Shown here piece after piece: positions 20,127-26,274 of a stretch of 26,274 bases of DNA (positions are counted from its first letter, which is position 1; each line of letters opens with the position of its first letter). Source of the DNA: CAZQBY01 sp964540655 (lineage in GTDB: Archaea > Altiarchaeota > Altiarchaeia > JAFGQM01); contig CAZINR010000013.1 in NCBI GenBank assembly GCA_964540655.1, forward strand, positions 1 through 26,274. The letters are read 5' to 3'. Position numbers and translations under genes: made by a program. Below the pieces are notes generated by a model. The model did no database searches, had not been told where the DNA came from, and saw nothing but the letters and a program-made list of their open reading frames with translations.

Positions 20127-22093
20127 GGCAACACAGGCGATGGGGCAAGCATGGAAAGAGGCACAGGGGGCTGCGCATAGCCCTCGCAGGCAATCCGAAC
20201 GTGGGCAAGAGCTGCCTGTTCAACCATCTCACGGGGATGGGCGTCGCGGTCGCCAACTACCCCGGGACCACCGTGGAGCTCTACCGCGGCAGGAGCCGAT
20301 GGAAGGGCGCCCATCTGGACATCGTCGACCTGCCGGGCTCCTATTCGGCCAGCGACCAGTCGGTTGAGGAGAGGATAGTGAAGGACTACCTCACATCCGA
20401 GCGGCCGGACGTCGTCATAAACGTGGTCGATGCGAATCTGCTGGACAGGAACCTGTATCTTACTCTCCAGCTTCTGGAGATGGGCATACCGACTGTGGTG
20501 GCCCTGAACTTCTATGAGGAATCCCGCGATTCGGGAATAGAGGTGGACGCTGCTGGATTAGGTCGGGTTCTCGGAGTGCCCGTGGTGGAGATAGACGCTC
20601 TCCGCGGCGCGGGCATACCCGAGCTGATGGATGCGGCCGTCGAGGCCTCGAAAAGGCCCCCCGGCTCAAAGCAGTTCGAATACGACGATCATATAGAAGA
20701 TTCCATACAAGGGCTATCCGCCCTATCAGAATCCCCCCTCCTCCTGAATCGGTCCTTCGCCCTCTCTCTCCTCGAGGACGATAAAAGGGCCTGGAGAGCC
20801 CTGGACCGGTCCTGTCCGGAATGTGCAGACAAGGCCCGGAAGATAATAAAGAAGAACAGCAAGCGCCATGATCTGCCCACGGAGGTGGCCAGAGAGCGTC
20901 ATGGCCAGGCGGCCCTGATAGCGCGGCAGGTTAAGAATGAGAAGGAGCCCGATTACTCCGGCACCGAGCGGCTGGACAGGATAACCACCGAGCCTCTCAC
21001 GGGCACCCTGGTAATGCTCTTCGTGCTATTCGTGCTCTTTTCGTCGCTATTCTTCCTGGGTGGCTTTCTGGAGGGCCTCATAGTGGAGGGATTCGAGGGC
21101 TTCATAGCCCCGGGCCTACAGGGCGCTATAGAGGCCGTACCCAACAGCATCCTGCAGACCACCCTCACCTATTCTCTCGTGTGGGGCGTGGAGGCGGGCT
21201 TGTCTATAGCGATACCCTACATCCTGGTATTCTACTTCATATTGGCGTTTCTTGAGGATACCGGTTACCTGCCCAGGATGGCGTATCTCCTGGACAGGAT
21301 AATGCACAAGATTGGGCTTCACGGGAAGGCCATAGTGCCGATGATGCTGGGCTTCGGCTGCAGTGTCCCCGCCATAATGTCGACCCGCCTCCTGCAGAGC
21401 AAGAGGGAGCGCCTCATAACCGCGATACTTGTCTCGCTGATACCATGCTCCGCGCGCACCGCCATCATACTGGGCGCGGTGGGGTTCTACCTGGGCTGGC
21501 CATACGCCCTGTCCATATACGCGATAATACTGGGGATAGTGCTCGCGGCCGGCTTTGTGCTGAGCCGCTATCTTCCCGGCAAGCCCGAGGGGCTGATAAT
21601 GGAGATGCCGAAATACCGGATGCCCTCTCCATTCTCGATAATGAAAAAGACGTGGATACGGGTCAAGGGCTTTGTTTACGTAGCCTTCCCCATCCTTATA
21701 CTAGGTTCCGGCCTTCTGGGCCTCCTGGAGGGCCTGGGGGTCTTGAGGGCGATAACCGCACCCTTCGACCCGCTGGTCTCCGGATGGCTCATGCTGCCCT
21801 CGGTGGTCGGGATATCCTTGATATACGGCATTCTGAGGAAGGAGATGGCCCTCGAAACACTGATAGTCCTGGCCGGCAGCGCGAACCTGCTGGCGTTCAT
21901 GAGCCCTCTGCAGATCTACGTATTCGCCCTGGTCTCGGCCATCTACATCCCCTGCGTCGCCACGATAGGTGTCTTGGTGAAAGAGTTCGGCTGGAGGAGG
22001 AGCCTGATGATATCGGCGGCCACGATATTCATAGCATTCCTGGTCGGCGGGGTGGTGGCGAGGGTGTTCCCGATGCTCGGGCTTCTGGCATAA
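20123..22093 (+). CDS. feoB: ferrous iron transport protein B
   Basis: Membrane Fe(II) transporter with an N-terminal G domain, 656 residues. G1 is GNPNVGKS (23-30), G2 lies in NYPGTTVE (45-52), G3 is DLPGSYS (69-75). The G4 segment is ALNFYEE (127-133): N129 is kept, but the Asp of the usual NxxD is Glu (E132). The membrane part starts at about 290 and carries two Gate domains; conserved GFGCSVPAIMSTR and IPCSARTAIILG contain the cysteines lining the proposed pore. The first 16 residues (MRQHRRWGKHGKRHRG) are an unusual His/Arg/Lys-rich tail. Smaller than the roughly 770-residue bacterial FeoB, as is common in archaea. Separate FeoA is not needed, since the regulator upstream carries that domain. 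Confidence 0.96.
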   Translation: MRQHRRWGKHGKRHRGLRIALAGNPNVGKSCLFNHLTGMGVAVANYPGTTVELYRGRSRWKGAHLDIVDLPGSYSASDQSVEERIVKDYLTSERPDVVINVVDANLLDRNLYLTLQLLEMGIPTVVALNFYEESRDSGIEVDAAGLGRVLGVPVVEIDALRGAGIPELMDAAVEASKRPPGSKQFEYDDHIEDSIQGLSALSESPLLLNRSFALSLLEDDKRAWRALDRSCPECADKARKIIKKNSKRHDLPTEVARERHGQAALIARQVKNEKEPDYSGTERLDRITTEPLTGTLVMLFVLFVLFSSLFFLGGFLEGLIVEGFEGFIAPGLQGAIEAVPNSILQTTLTYSLVWGVEAGLSIAIPYILVFYFILAFLEDTGYLPRMAYLLDRIMHKIGLHGKAIVPMMLGFGCSVPAIMSTRLLQSKRERLITAILVSLIPCSARTAIILGAVGFYLGWPYALSIYAIILGIVLAAGFVLSRYLPGKPEGLIMEMPKYRMPSPFSIMKKTWIRVKGFVYVAFPILILGSGLLGLLEGLGVLRAITAPFDPLVSGWLMLPSVVGISLIYGILRKEMALETLIVLAGSANLLAFMSPLQIYVFALVSAIYIPCVATIGVLVKEFGWRRSLMISAATIFIAFLVGGVVARVFPMLGLLA

Positions 22094-22094
22094 T

Positions 22095-23864
22095 CTAATT
22101 CTTCTTCGGCAAATCCAGCTCCAGGTGGAGTTCCTTCAGCTGCTTCTTGTCAACCTCGCTGGGCGCGTCGTCCATGAGGCTCTGGGCCGCCTTGTTTTTC
22201 GGGAATGCGATGACTTCGCGGATGGATTCGTTGCCTGTCAGGATGGCGACAATACGGTCCATGCCGAAGGCGATGCCTCCGTGCGGAGGCGCGCCGTAGG
22301 TGAAGGCCTCCAGCAGGAAACCGAACTTCTCCCTAGCCTCCTCAGGGCTTATTCCCAGGGCCTTGAACATCTTCTCCTGAAGCTCTTTTCTGTGAATCCT
22401 GATGCTGCCGCCCCCTAGCTCCACGCCGTTGAGCGCCAGGTCGTAGGCCTTGGCCCTGACCTTGGCCGGGTCCTTGTCCAGGAACTTCAGATCTTCCTCC
22501 TTCGGCGATGTGAATGGGTGGTGGACTGCCATGTGCCTCTCGCACTCCTCGTCCCACTCGACGAGAGGGAATTCGTGGACCCAGATGAAGTTGAACCTGC
22601 TTTCGTCCAGAAGGCCGAGCCTCTTGCCCAGCTCCAGGCGCAGTGCCCCTAGGGCGTCGTAGGCTATCTTGTGCTTGTCAGCGACGAAGAGAAGCAGGTC
22701 GCCCTCTTTCGCGCCCGTCTTACTTATAAGCTCTTTCTGCAAGCCCTCCGGGAAGAACTTGACTATGGAGGATTCTAATCCTTTCTCGCCTATCTTCATC
22801 CACGCCAGCCCCTTGGCGCCGTAGATGCCGGCGAAGTCGGTCAGCTCGTCTATGTCCTTCCTGCTGAACGACGCGCATCCCTTGGCGTTTATGCACTTGA
22901 CCGCCCCGCAGTTGTCTAGAACTGACTTGAAGACCTTGAACTCAGATTTGGCCGCGATGTCGCCCACGTCGACCAGCTCCAGCCCGAATCGGGTGTCCGG
23001 CTTGTCCGAGCCGAACCGCTCCATGGCCTCGCGGTAGCTTATGCGCGGGAAGGGAATCTTTATGTCCACGCCCAAAACCCCCTTCCACAGCCTCTTCATT
23101 AGCCTCTCCATGAGCCCGAATATGTCCTCCTCCTCGACGAACGACATCTCTATGTCGATCTGCGTGAACTCCGGCTGCCGGTCGGCCCTCAAATCCTCGT
23201 CGCGGAAGCACTTCACTATCTGCACATACCGGTCGAAGCCCGATATCATGAGCAGCTGCTTGAACAGCTGCGGAGACTGGGGAAGAGCGAAGAACTTGCC
23301 CGGGTGGACTCTGGACGGAACCAAGTAGTCGCGCGCACCCTCCGGGGTGGATTTCGCCAGCATGGGCGTCTCGATTTCCAAGAAGCCCTCACCGCTGAAG
23401 AAATCCCTCACGATCTTGACGGCCCTGTGGCGGGTCATTATGTTCTTCTGCATCCCGGGCCTGCGAAGGTCCAGGTACCTGTACTTCAGCCGTATGTCCT
23501 CGTTGAGCTCCATGCGATCGTCTATCTCGAATGGCGGCGTCTCGGCCTTGTTGAGTATCTTGAGTTCGCTCACCTCCACCTCTATCTTGCCGGTCTTTAG
23601 CTTCGGGTTGGCCATGCCCTTGGGCCGCGGCACGACCCTCCCTTCGATTTCGACCACATATTCCCTCCTCAGCTTGTCGGCCTCTTTATGCGTCTCCTTG
23701 GAGACTTGCGGGTCGAAACGCAGCTGGGTCAGGCCGTAGCGGTCGCGCAGGTCTATGAATATGATCCCTCCGTGGTCCCTCCGGGTGTTGACCCAGCCCT
23801 GTAGGACCACCTTCTTCTTCACGTCCCCCTCTCCCAGCTCGCCGCACGTGTTAGTCCTCTTCAT
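22095..23864 (-). CDS. aspS: aspartyl-tRNA synthetase, bacterial type with GAD insertion
   Basis: Class IIb synthetase charging tRNA-Asp. At 589 residues with an insert (about 285-410) between motifs 2 and 3 it is the bacterial type, whereas archaeal/eukaryotic AspRS is about 430-440 residues without it. The OB anticodon domain opens with LQGWVNTRRDHGGIIFIDLR (21-40); motif 2 is FRDEDLRADRQPEFTQID; motif 3 is GGIAFGMDRIVAIL. H31 and G83 (RPKGMANP) match the residues linked to non-discriminating bacterial AspRS, which also charges tRNA-Asn. Its first 14 bases overlap the Zn-ribbon/KH gene. Likely acquired from bacteria. Stop codons of aspS and feoB are one base apart. Confidence 0.95.
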   Translation of the reverse strand: MKRTNTCGELGEGDVKKKVVLQGWVNTRRDHGGIIFIDLRDRYGLTQLRFDPQVSKETHKEADKLRREYVVEIEGRVVPRPKGMANPKLKTGKIEVEVSELKILNKAETPPFEIDDRMELNEDIRLKYRYLDLRRPGMQKNIMTRHRAVKIVRDFFSGEGFLEIETPMLAKSTPEGARDYLVPSRVHPGKFFALPQSPQLFKQLLMISGFDRYVQIVKCFRDEDLRADRQPEFTQIDIEMSFVEEEDIFGLMERLMKRLWKGVLGVDIKIPFPRISYREAMERFGSDKPDTRFGLELVDVGDIAAKSEFKVFKSVLDNCGAVKCINAKGCASFSRKDIDELTDFAGIYGAKGLAWMKIGEKGLESSIVKFFPEGLQKELISKTGAKEGDLLLFVADKHKIAYDALGALRLELGKRLGLLDESRFNFIWVHEFPLVEWDEECERHMAVHHPFTSPKEEDLKFLDKDPAKVRAKAYDLALNGVELGGGSIRIHRKELQEKMFKALGISPEEAREKFGFLLEAFTYGAPPHGGIAFGMDRIVAILTGNESIREVIAFPKNKAAQSLMDDAPSEVDKKQLKELHLELDLPKKN

Positions 23865-24318
23865 AGTCTATCTCGACCTCGCCCGCCAAGTCTTTCAAAA
23901 CCCGGACAGTGCCCTCATCTAGAGGTTTATCGAATATAAGCTTTAAAACCTCCGCCCCGCCCTCCTTGAATACCTTGTTGATTGCAACAAGCCTGTTCGG
24001 GCGAGCTAGGGATTCTGCCAGCGTTTTTTTGTCCATAGACCTGCTCACCACGACCATCCTCCTCCCCAGTTTGGCCGAGAGTTCGGACGCCGTTTTGCCC
24101 CTGTGGCCTATTATCTTGGGGAGCTCGTCCTCAGGAGCTATTATGACGATTTTCTTGTCCAGCTCTATCAGCGAGTCATAACCTCCGGCGCCGTGGCTCT
24201 TCAGTATGGTAGACAAAAGGACGTCCAGCTCCGATATCTTGCCTTCCCTGACCTTTTCCTGGCACTCCGGGCACAGGGTCCCCGAGGAGGCGCATCCTTC
24301 GCAAACGGGAAAAGCCAT
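23851..24318 (-). CDS. zinc-ribbon plus KH-domain (NusA-like) RNA-binding protein
   Basis: A 155-residue protein. Residues 1-22 hold a zinc ribbon with C6, C9, C16 and C19. Residues about 50-105 form a KH domain of the NusA type, with IIGHRGKTASELSAKLGRRMVVV (69-91) carrying the GxxG loop G71-HR-G74. The C-terminal 45 residues (VLKLIFDKPLDEGTVRVLKDLAGEVEID) are acidic at the end. Proteins of this build are widespread in archaea and annotated as NusA-like or KH proteins; binding of rRNA or nascent RNA is inferred. It starts three bases after the alba stop and overlaps aspS by 14 bases, so it is the middle gene of alba-KH-aspS. Confidence 0.85.
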   Translation of the reverse strand: MAFPVCEGCASSGTLCPECQEKVREGKISELDVLLSTILKSHGAGGYDSLIELDKKIVIIAPEDELPKIIGHRGKTASELSAKLGRRMVVVSRSMDKKTLAESLARPNRLVAINKVFKEGGAEVLKLIFDKPLDEGTVRVLKDLAGEVEIDYEED

Positions 24319-24321
24319 CCG

Positions 24322-24690
24322 CTATTTTTTTGTCACTACTATGTCGATGGTGGAGATGTTTATCTTGCCTCCCTCGTCCGCATCGACCTCGTCCGTCCCT
24401 ATCTCTATGTTCTTCACTATCGCGTCGGATTCGAAACGGTTCTTGAGGAGCTGCACCACATCGACCGCCTTGCTGATGCTTCTGCCCCTTGCCTTTATGT
24501 GTATCTCGGTCTCACCCTTGTTCAGCTGGGTTATTGCGGCCATCACGTAGTTTATGACCCCTTTCTTGCCAATGTAGACGACGTTGTCGTCCATCTTCCT
24601 CTTCTTTCCGCCGCTCTTGGCTCCAGCCTTCTCTCTCTTCCCTGCATGTCGCTCATCCTTCTTTTTATTCTCTTTCGTCTCTTCAGCCAT
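24322..24690 (-). CDS. albA: Alba DNA/RNA-binding chromatin protein with lysine-rich N-terminal tail
   Basis: Archaeal chromatin protein that coats DNA and binds RNA as a dimer. Residues about 34-122 are the Alba fold: VVYIGKKGVINYVMAAITQLNKG (37-59, with K42/K43 at the acetylated Lys16/17 site of Sulfolobus Alba, and Gly where Pro usually follows), IHIKARGRSISKAVDVVQLLKNRF (63-86) and a final strand TIDIVVTKK. The first 33 residues form an extra basic tail (MAEETKENKKKDERHAGKRE...KKRK) with ten lysines. ATG 24690 was chosen; a GTG three codons upstream and an ATG at the core (24594) are alternatives. First gene of alba-KH-aspS. Confidence 0.93.
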   Translation of the reverse strand: MAEETKENKKKDERHAGKREKAGAKSGGKKRKMDDNVVYIGKKGVINYVMAAITQLNKGETEIHIKARGRSISKAVDVVQLLKNRFESDAIVKNIEIGTDEVDADEGGKINISTIDIVVTKK

Positions 24691-24809
24691 CTTGTTCACC
24701 GTTTTTTGTTGAAGTATGCTGCTAACCCAACCTGACCTACTTCGACCCCTGGCGTCGCTTTACAGCCAGAACTAGCTATAGTTTAAGTGATGAATCTTTA
24801 AAAGCATTA
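24691..24809. other. longest intergenic region, probable alba promoter and leader
   Basis: This 119-base stretch holds no gene that I can see. On the minus strand TAAACTATAG (24776-24785) is a possible TATA box; if used, alba has a leader of roughly 60-70 bases, unlike the leaderless genes around it. T-rich and A-rich segments near 24701-24707 and 24795-24803 may serve as ends of the DUF202 transcript. No tRNA fold, complete box C/D pair or repeat was found. Confidence 0.35.
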
Positions 24810-25154
24810 TCAGACCTCGAACTCGCGCATGTAGACGACGTCCAGATGCCCCCTCTTCTCGTGGAGATGCTTCAGCTGCCAGAGATAATGGCGGTAGTCC
24901 CTGAATGCGTGGAGGAAAAGCCAGCCGGAGACCAGGACGAACCCGATGCCTATGGCGAGGAACCATTCATATTCGGCGTCGGAGAAGAACCTTATGACCA
25001 GGAAGCCGAATGCGGCTATGCCCAGTCCGAGCTGAGCGAGGGCGATTGCCGTTCTCTCCTTGGACAGGAGGGTCTGCTCCTTAGACAGCAGTATGCTTAA
25101 TGCGCTCGGGTTCTTCTGCATGACCTTTTCCTCGAACTGCTCTCTGTCTTTCAT
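24810..25154 (-). CDS. DUF202/YidH-like membrane protein
   Basis: A 114-residue protein with a cytoplasmic N-terminal part and two or three membrane helices (about 38-57, 63-84). LSKEQTLLSKERTAIALAQLGLGIAAFG (23-50) matches the core of the DUF202 family, where repeated LAxERTxLA-like turns precede the first helix. Function is unknown; members occur in many bacteria and archaea. A TATA box at 25174-25182 (ATTTATAGA) lies 20-28 bases before the ATG, so it has its own promoter, overlapping by one base the very short gap after the upstream gene. Confidence 0.82.
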   Translation of the reverse strand: MKDREQFEEKVMQKNPSALSILLSKEQTLLSKERTAIALAQLGLGIAAFGFLVIRFFSDAEYEWFLAIGIGFVLVSGWLFLHAFRDYRHYLWQLKHLHEKRGHLDVVYMREFEV

Positions 25155-25173
25155 GCCTTCTATTACCGCACAC

Positions 25174-25182
25174 TCTATAAAT
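25174..25182 (-). promoter_or_regulatory. TATA box of DUF202 gene
   Basis: ATTTATAGA on the minus strand, 20-28 bases before the ATG at 25154, within the 28-base gap after the preceding gene. Confidence 0.55.
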
Positions 25183-25518
25183 CTATTTCCCCAGAGTCAG
25201 GCGCCAGATACGATGGGTTCCGGGGTTCGCTCTGAGATGCACGACTACGCCGTTCCCCCTTTTCATTGTCTGGGTTATTTGATACTCTTTGCCCTCCATG
25301 ACCATATGGGCGCTGAACGGGAACCCCGCGCCCCTTCCCAGAACCTTTACACTCCTGGCTTCGGCATCTCGCAGTCTTCTGAATCTCATTAGCGAATCGG
25401 GCTTTACCGGAACCGCCTTGATCTCCTCCATTGTATGCCAGTCCCCTCCCCGCCTCTCGAATTTTGGCTTCAGATGACCCACTATCTTCTGGAAATGCCT
25501 AGGGCCCCTGTATTTCAT
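25183..25518 (-). CDS. 111-residue basic protein, unknown, coupled to DUF460 gene
   Basis: Not recognised. The protein starts MKYRGPRHFQKIVGHLKPKFERRGG, is basic, and has no membrane helix or cysteine. The second half (SVKVLGRGAGFPFSAHMVMEGKEYQITQTMKRGNGVVVHLR) alternates hydrophobic and polar residues as a beta-rich small domain might. The ATG at 25518 lies two bases after the DUF460 stop codon, so the two should be translated together, and it could serve the same nucleic acid-related process. A longer frame to 26019 covers DUF460 sequence in another frame and is rejected. Confidence 0.65.
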   Translation of the reverse strand: MKYRGPRHFQKIVGHLKPKFERRGGDWHTMEEIKAVPVKPDSLMRFRRLRDAEARSVKVLGRGAGFPFSAHMVMEGKEYQITQTMKRGNGVVVHLRANPGTHRIWRLTLGK

Positions 25519-25520
25519 GA

Positions 25521-26274
25521 TTAACGCCTCCCCTTCCTGTAGTCTTTTATCAGGTCCTCCAGCTCGCGGGCCCTGACTTCCCTCTTCCTTCCGCAGGCCT
25601 TCTGAATCTCCTGAGATTCGGCGAAGAAGAGCCCCTCCCAGGATACTATGTCCAGGTCGTCCGTGTGGCAGACCGGCGCCAGAGACTCGAGCCTCACGGG
25701 CGATATTATCGCCCCCACGCGGCGGCCCTCCAGCAGCCTCAGCCCCTTGCTGTCGTTGCCCTTGCTCCTGGAGAATATGGCGTCCCCCCGCTTTATCGGG
25801 ACGTTCTTCAAGTCGGCGTAGTTCAGAGACGGGACGTCCCTGAGAAGTACCAACTTTCCTTTGGCCACCTTGAGCATGAGATCCTTCGCTTCCCTGGCCG
25901 CTCTTCTGAGCACCGCCTTTGGGGACCTCGATTTCGAACGCCGCAGCGACTCGACCTCGGCGTTCAGCTCGCGGTTCTCCTTTCTCAGAGCGCTTAATTG
26001 CGCGCGCAGCTCCTTGCACTCGCCATCGCTCTCCTGCGGCGCCATGATGTCGGAGACCTTCTCGCCCTTGAGGACGCGCGCCTTGGTCCTCTCCAGTTCA
26101 TCCATTACCTGTCTTTCCACTCGCCTTATCTTGTTCTGGAACCTGTTGTAGGCATAGGCTGCCGCCGCCAGGGCGTCCCGCTCGTGGTCGTTCCTGGTTT
26201 TGCTGCGGGCAGCAAGCTCCCTCTTTTTCTCCACGGCCAGATCGGCGCGTGGCGTGAACAGCCTGGCCCCGGTT
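25521..26274 (-). CDS. DUF460 family protein, C-terminal part (cut by window edge)
   Basis: The frame is open to the right edge, so at least 250 residues are seen and the N terminus lies outside. The visible start, ARLFTPRADLAVEKKRELAARS, runs into NDHERDALAAAAYAYNRFQNKIRR, the hallmark of archaeal DUF460 proteins: an RNase H-like domain followed by a coiled coil. The coiled coil covers roughly the next 80 residues (CKELRAQLSALRKENRELNAEVESLRRS), then a basic region and a beta-rich C-terminal domain (LVLLRDVPSLNYADLKNVPIKRGDAIFS...RRVGAIISPVRLESL). Function is unproven; the RNase H-like fold suggests action on nucleic acids. A GTG at 26234 inside the frame is not the start. Confidence 0.85.
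   Translation of the reverse strand, partial: TGARLFTPRADLAVEKKRELAARSKTRNDHERDALAAAAYAYNRFQNKIRRVERQVMDELERTKARVLKGEKVSDIMAPQESDGECKELRAQLSALRKENRELNAEVESLRRSKSRSPKAVLRRAAREAKDLMLKVAKGKLVLLRDVPSLNYADLKNVPIKRGDAIFSRSKGNDSKGLRLLEGRRVGAIISPVRLESLAPVCHTDDLDIVSWEGLFFAESQEIQKACGRKREVRARELEDLIKDYRKGRR

Noticed and set aside
24715..24800. Possible box C/D small RNA before alba
   Set aside because: GTGATGA and CTGA are present on the plus strand but in the wrong order and distance, and no second pair is found.
25183..26019. Single 278-residue protein at the right end
   Set aside because: Its upstream half overlaps the DUF460 coding sequence in another frame; only the part from ATG 25518 is supported.
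1..26274. CRISPR arrays, insertion sequences, prophage or integrase genes
   Set aside because: No series of spaced direct repeats, no transposase or integrase motifs, and no terminal repeats were seen; the only tandem repeat is the two-copy unit in hisF.

Overview
The window is a gene-dense stretch of an archaeal chromosome, GC-rich by eye, with no gene-free stretch longer than about 120 bases. The archaeal call rests on an Alba chromatin protein, an ATP-dependent DNA ligase, a MptA/FolE2-type GTP cyclohydrolase, a TrmB-type regulator, a DUF460 protein, a tRNA-Glu without encoded CCA, and TATA boxes placed about 20-35 bases before many start codons. That spacing implies mostly leaderless mRNAs. 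A run of ten Ns inside htpX marks a scaffold join, so this is probably a draft or metagenome assembly. The lineage cannot be fixed. Genes for threonine, histidine, arginine (or lysine) and pyrimidine synthesis argue against a strongly reduced symbiont.

Layout. 1-1503: threonine synthase (minus) and tRNA-Glu (plus). 1541-6321, plus strand: a membrane-anchored protein, an arsM-like methyltransferase coupled to a SagB-type nitroreductase, a transglutaminase-like protein, a lemA-htpX pair and an isochorismatase-family hydrolase. 6324-7932: a small membrane/coiled-coil protein and a methyltransferase (minus), divergent from a four-helix membrane protein, with a perfect 10+10 bp inverted repeat exactly between the two TATA boxes. 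7929-12826, minus: a tightly packed pyrE-argC-mptA-lig-trmB-like cluster, preceded by a basic multi-HTH protein. 13697-15307, plus: hisF-GNAT-hisI. 15304-17549, minus: site-2 protease with a secreted/anchored surface protein, then chorismate mutase with a 52-residue zinc-ribbon gene. 17582-19387: a Rossmann methyltransferase and a long coiled-coil protein. 19485-22093, plus: a DtxR-FeoA fusion regulator and feoB, behind a DtxR-like operator. 22095-26274, minus: alba, Zn-ribbon/KH protein and aspS as one operon, then DUF202, an unknown 111-residue gene and the C-terminal part of a DUF460 protein cut by the right edge.

The points most worth a second look are: a bacterial-type AspRS carrying the residues of non-discriminating enzymes; the DtxR-like operator in front of the iron-uptake operon; the perfect palindrome between two divergent promoters; a 14-bp tandem repeat coding for part of a HisF loop; a transglutaminase-like protein that seems to lack its catalytic His; and an Alba with a lysine-rich tail. 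No CRISPR array, insertion sequence, prophage or obvious defence island was seen. No clearly new multi-gene system could be demonstrated; the candidates are single-gene or regulatory.
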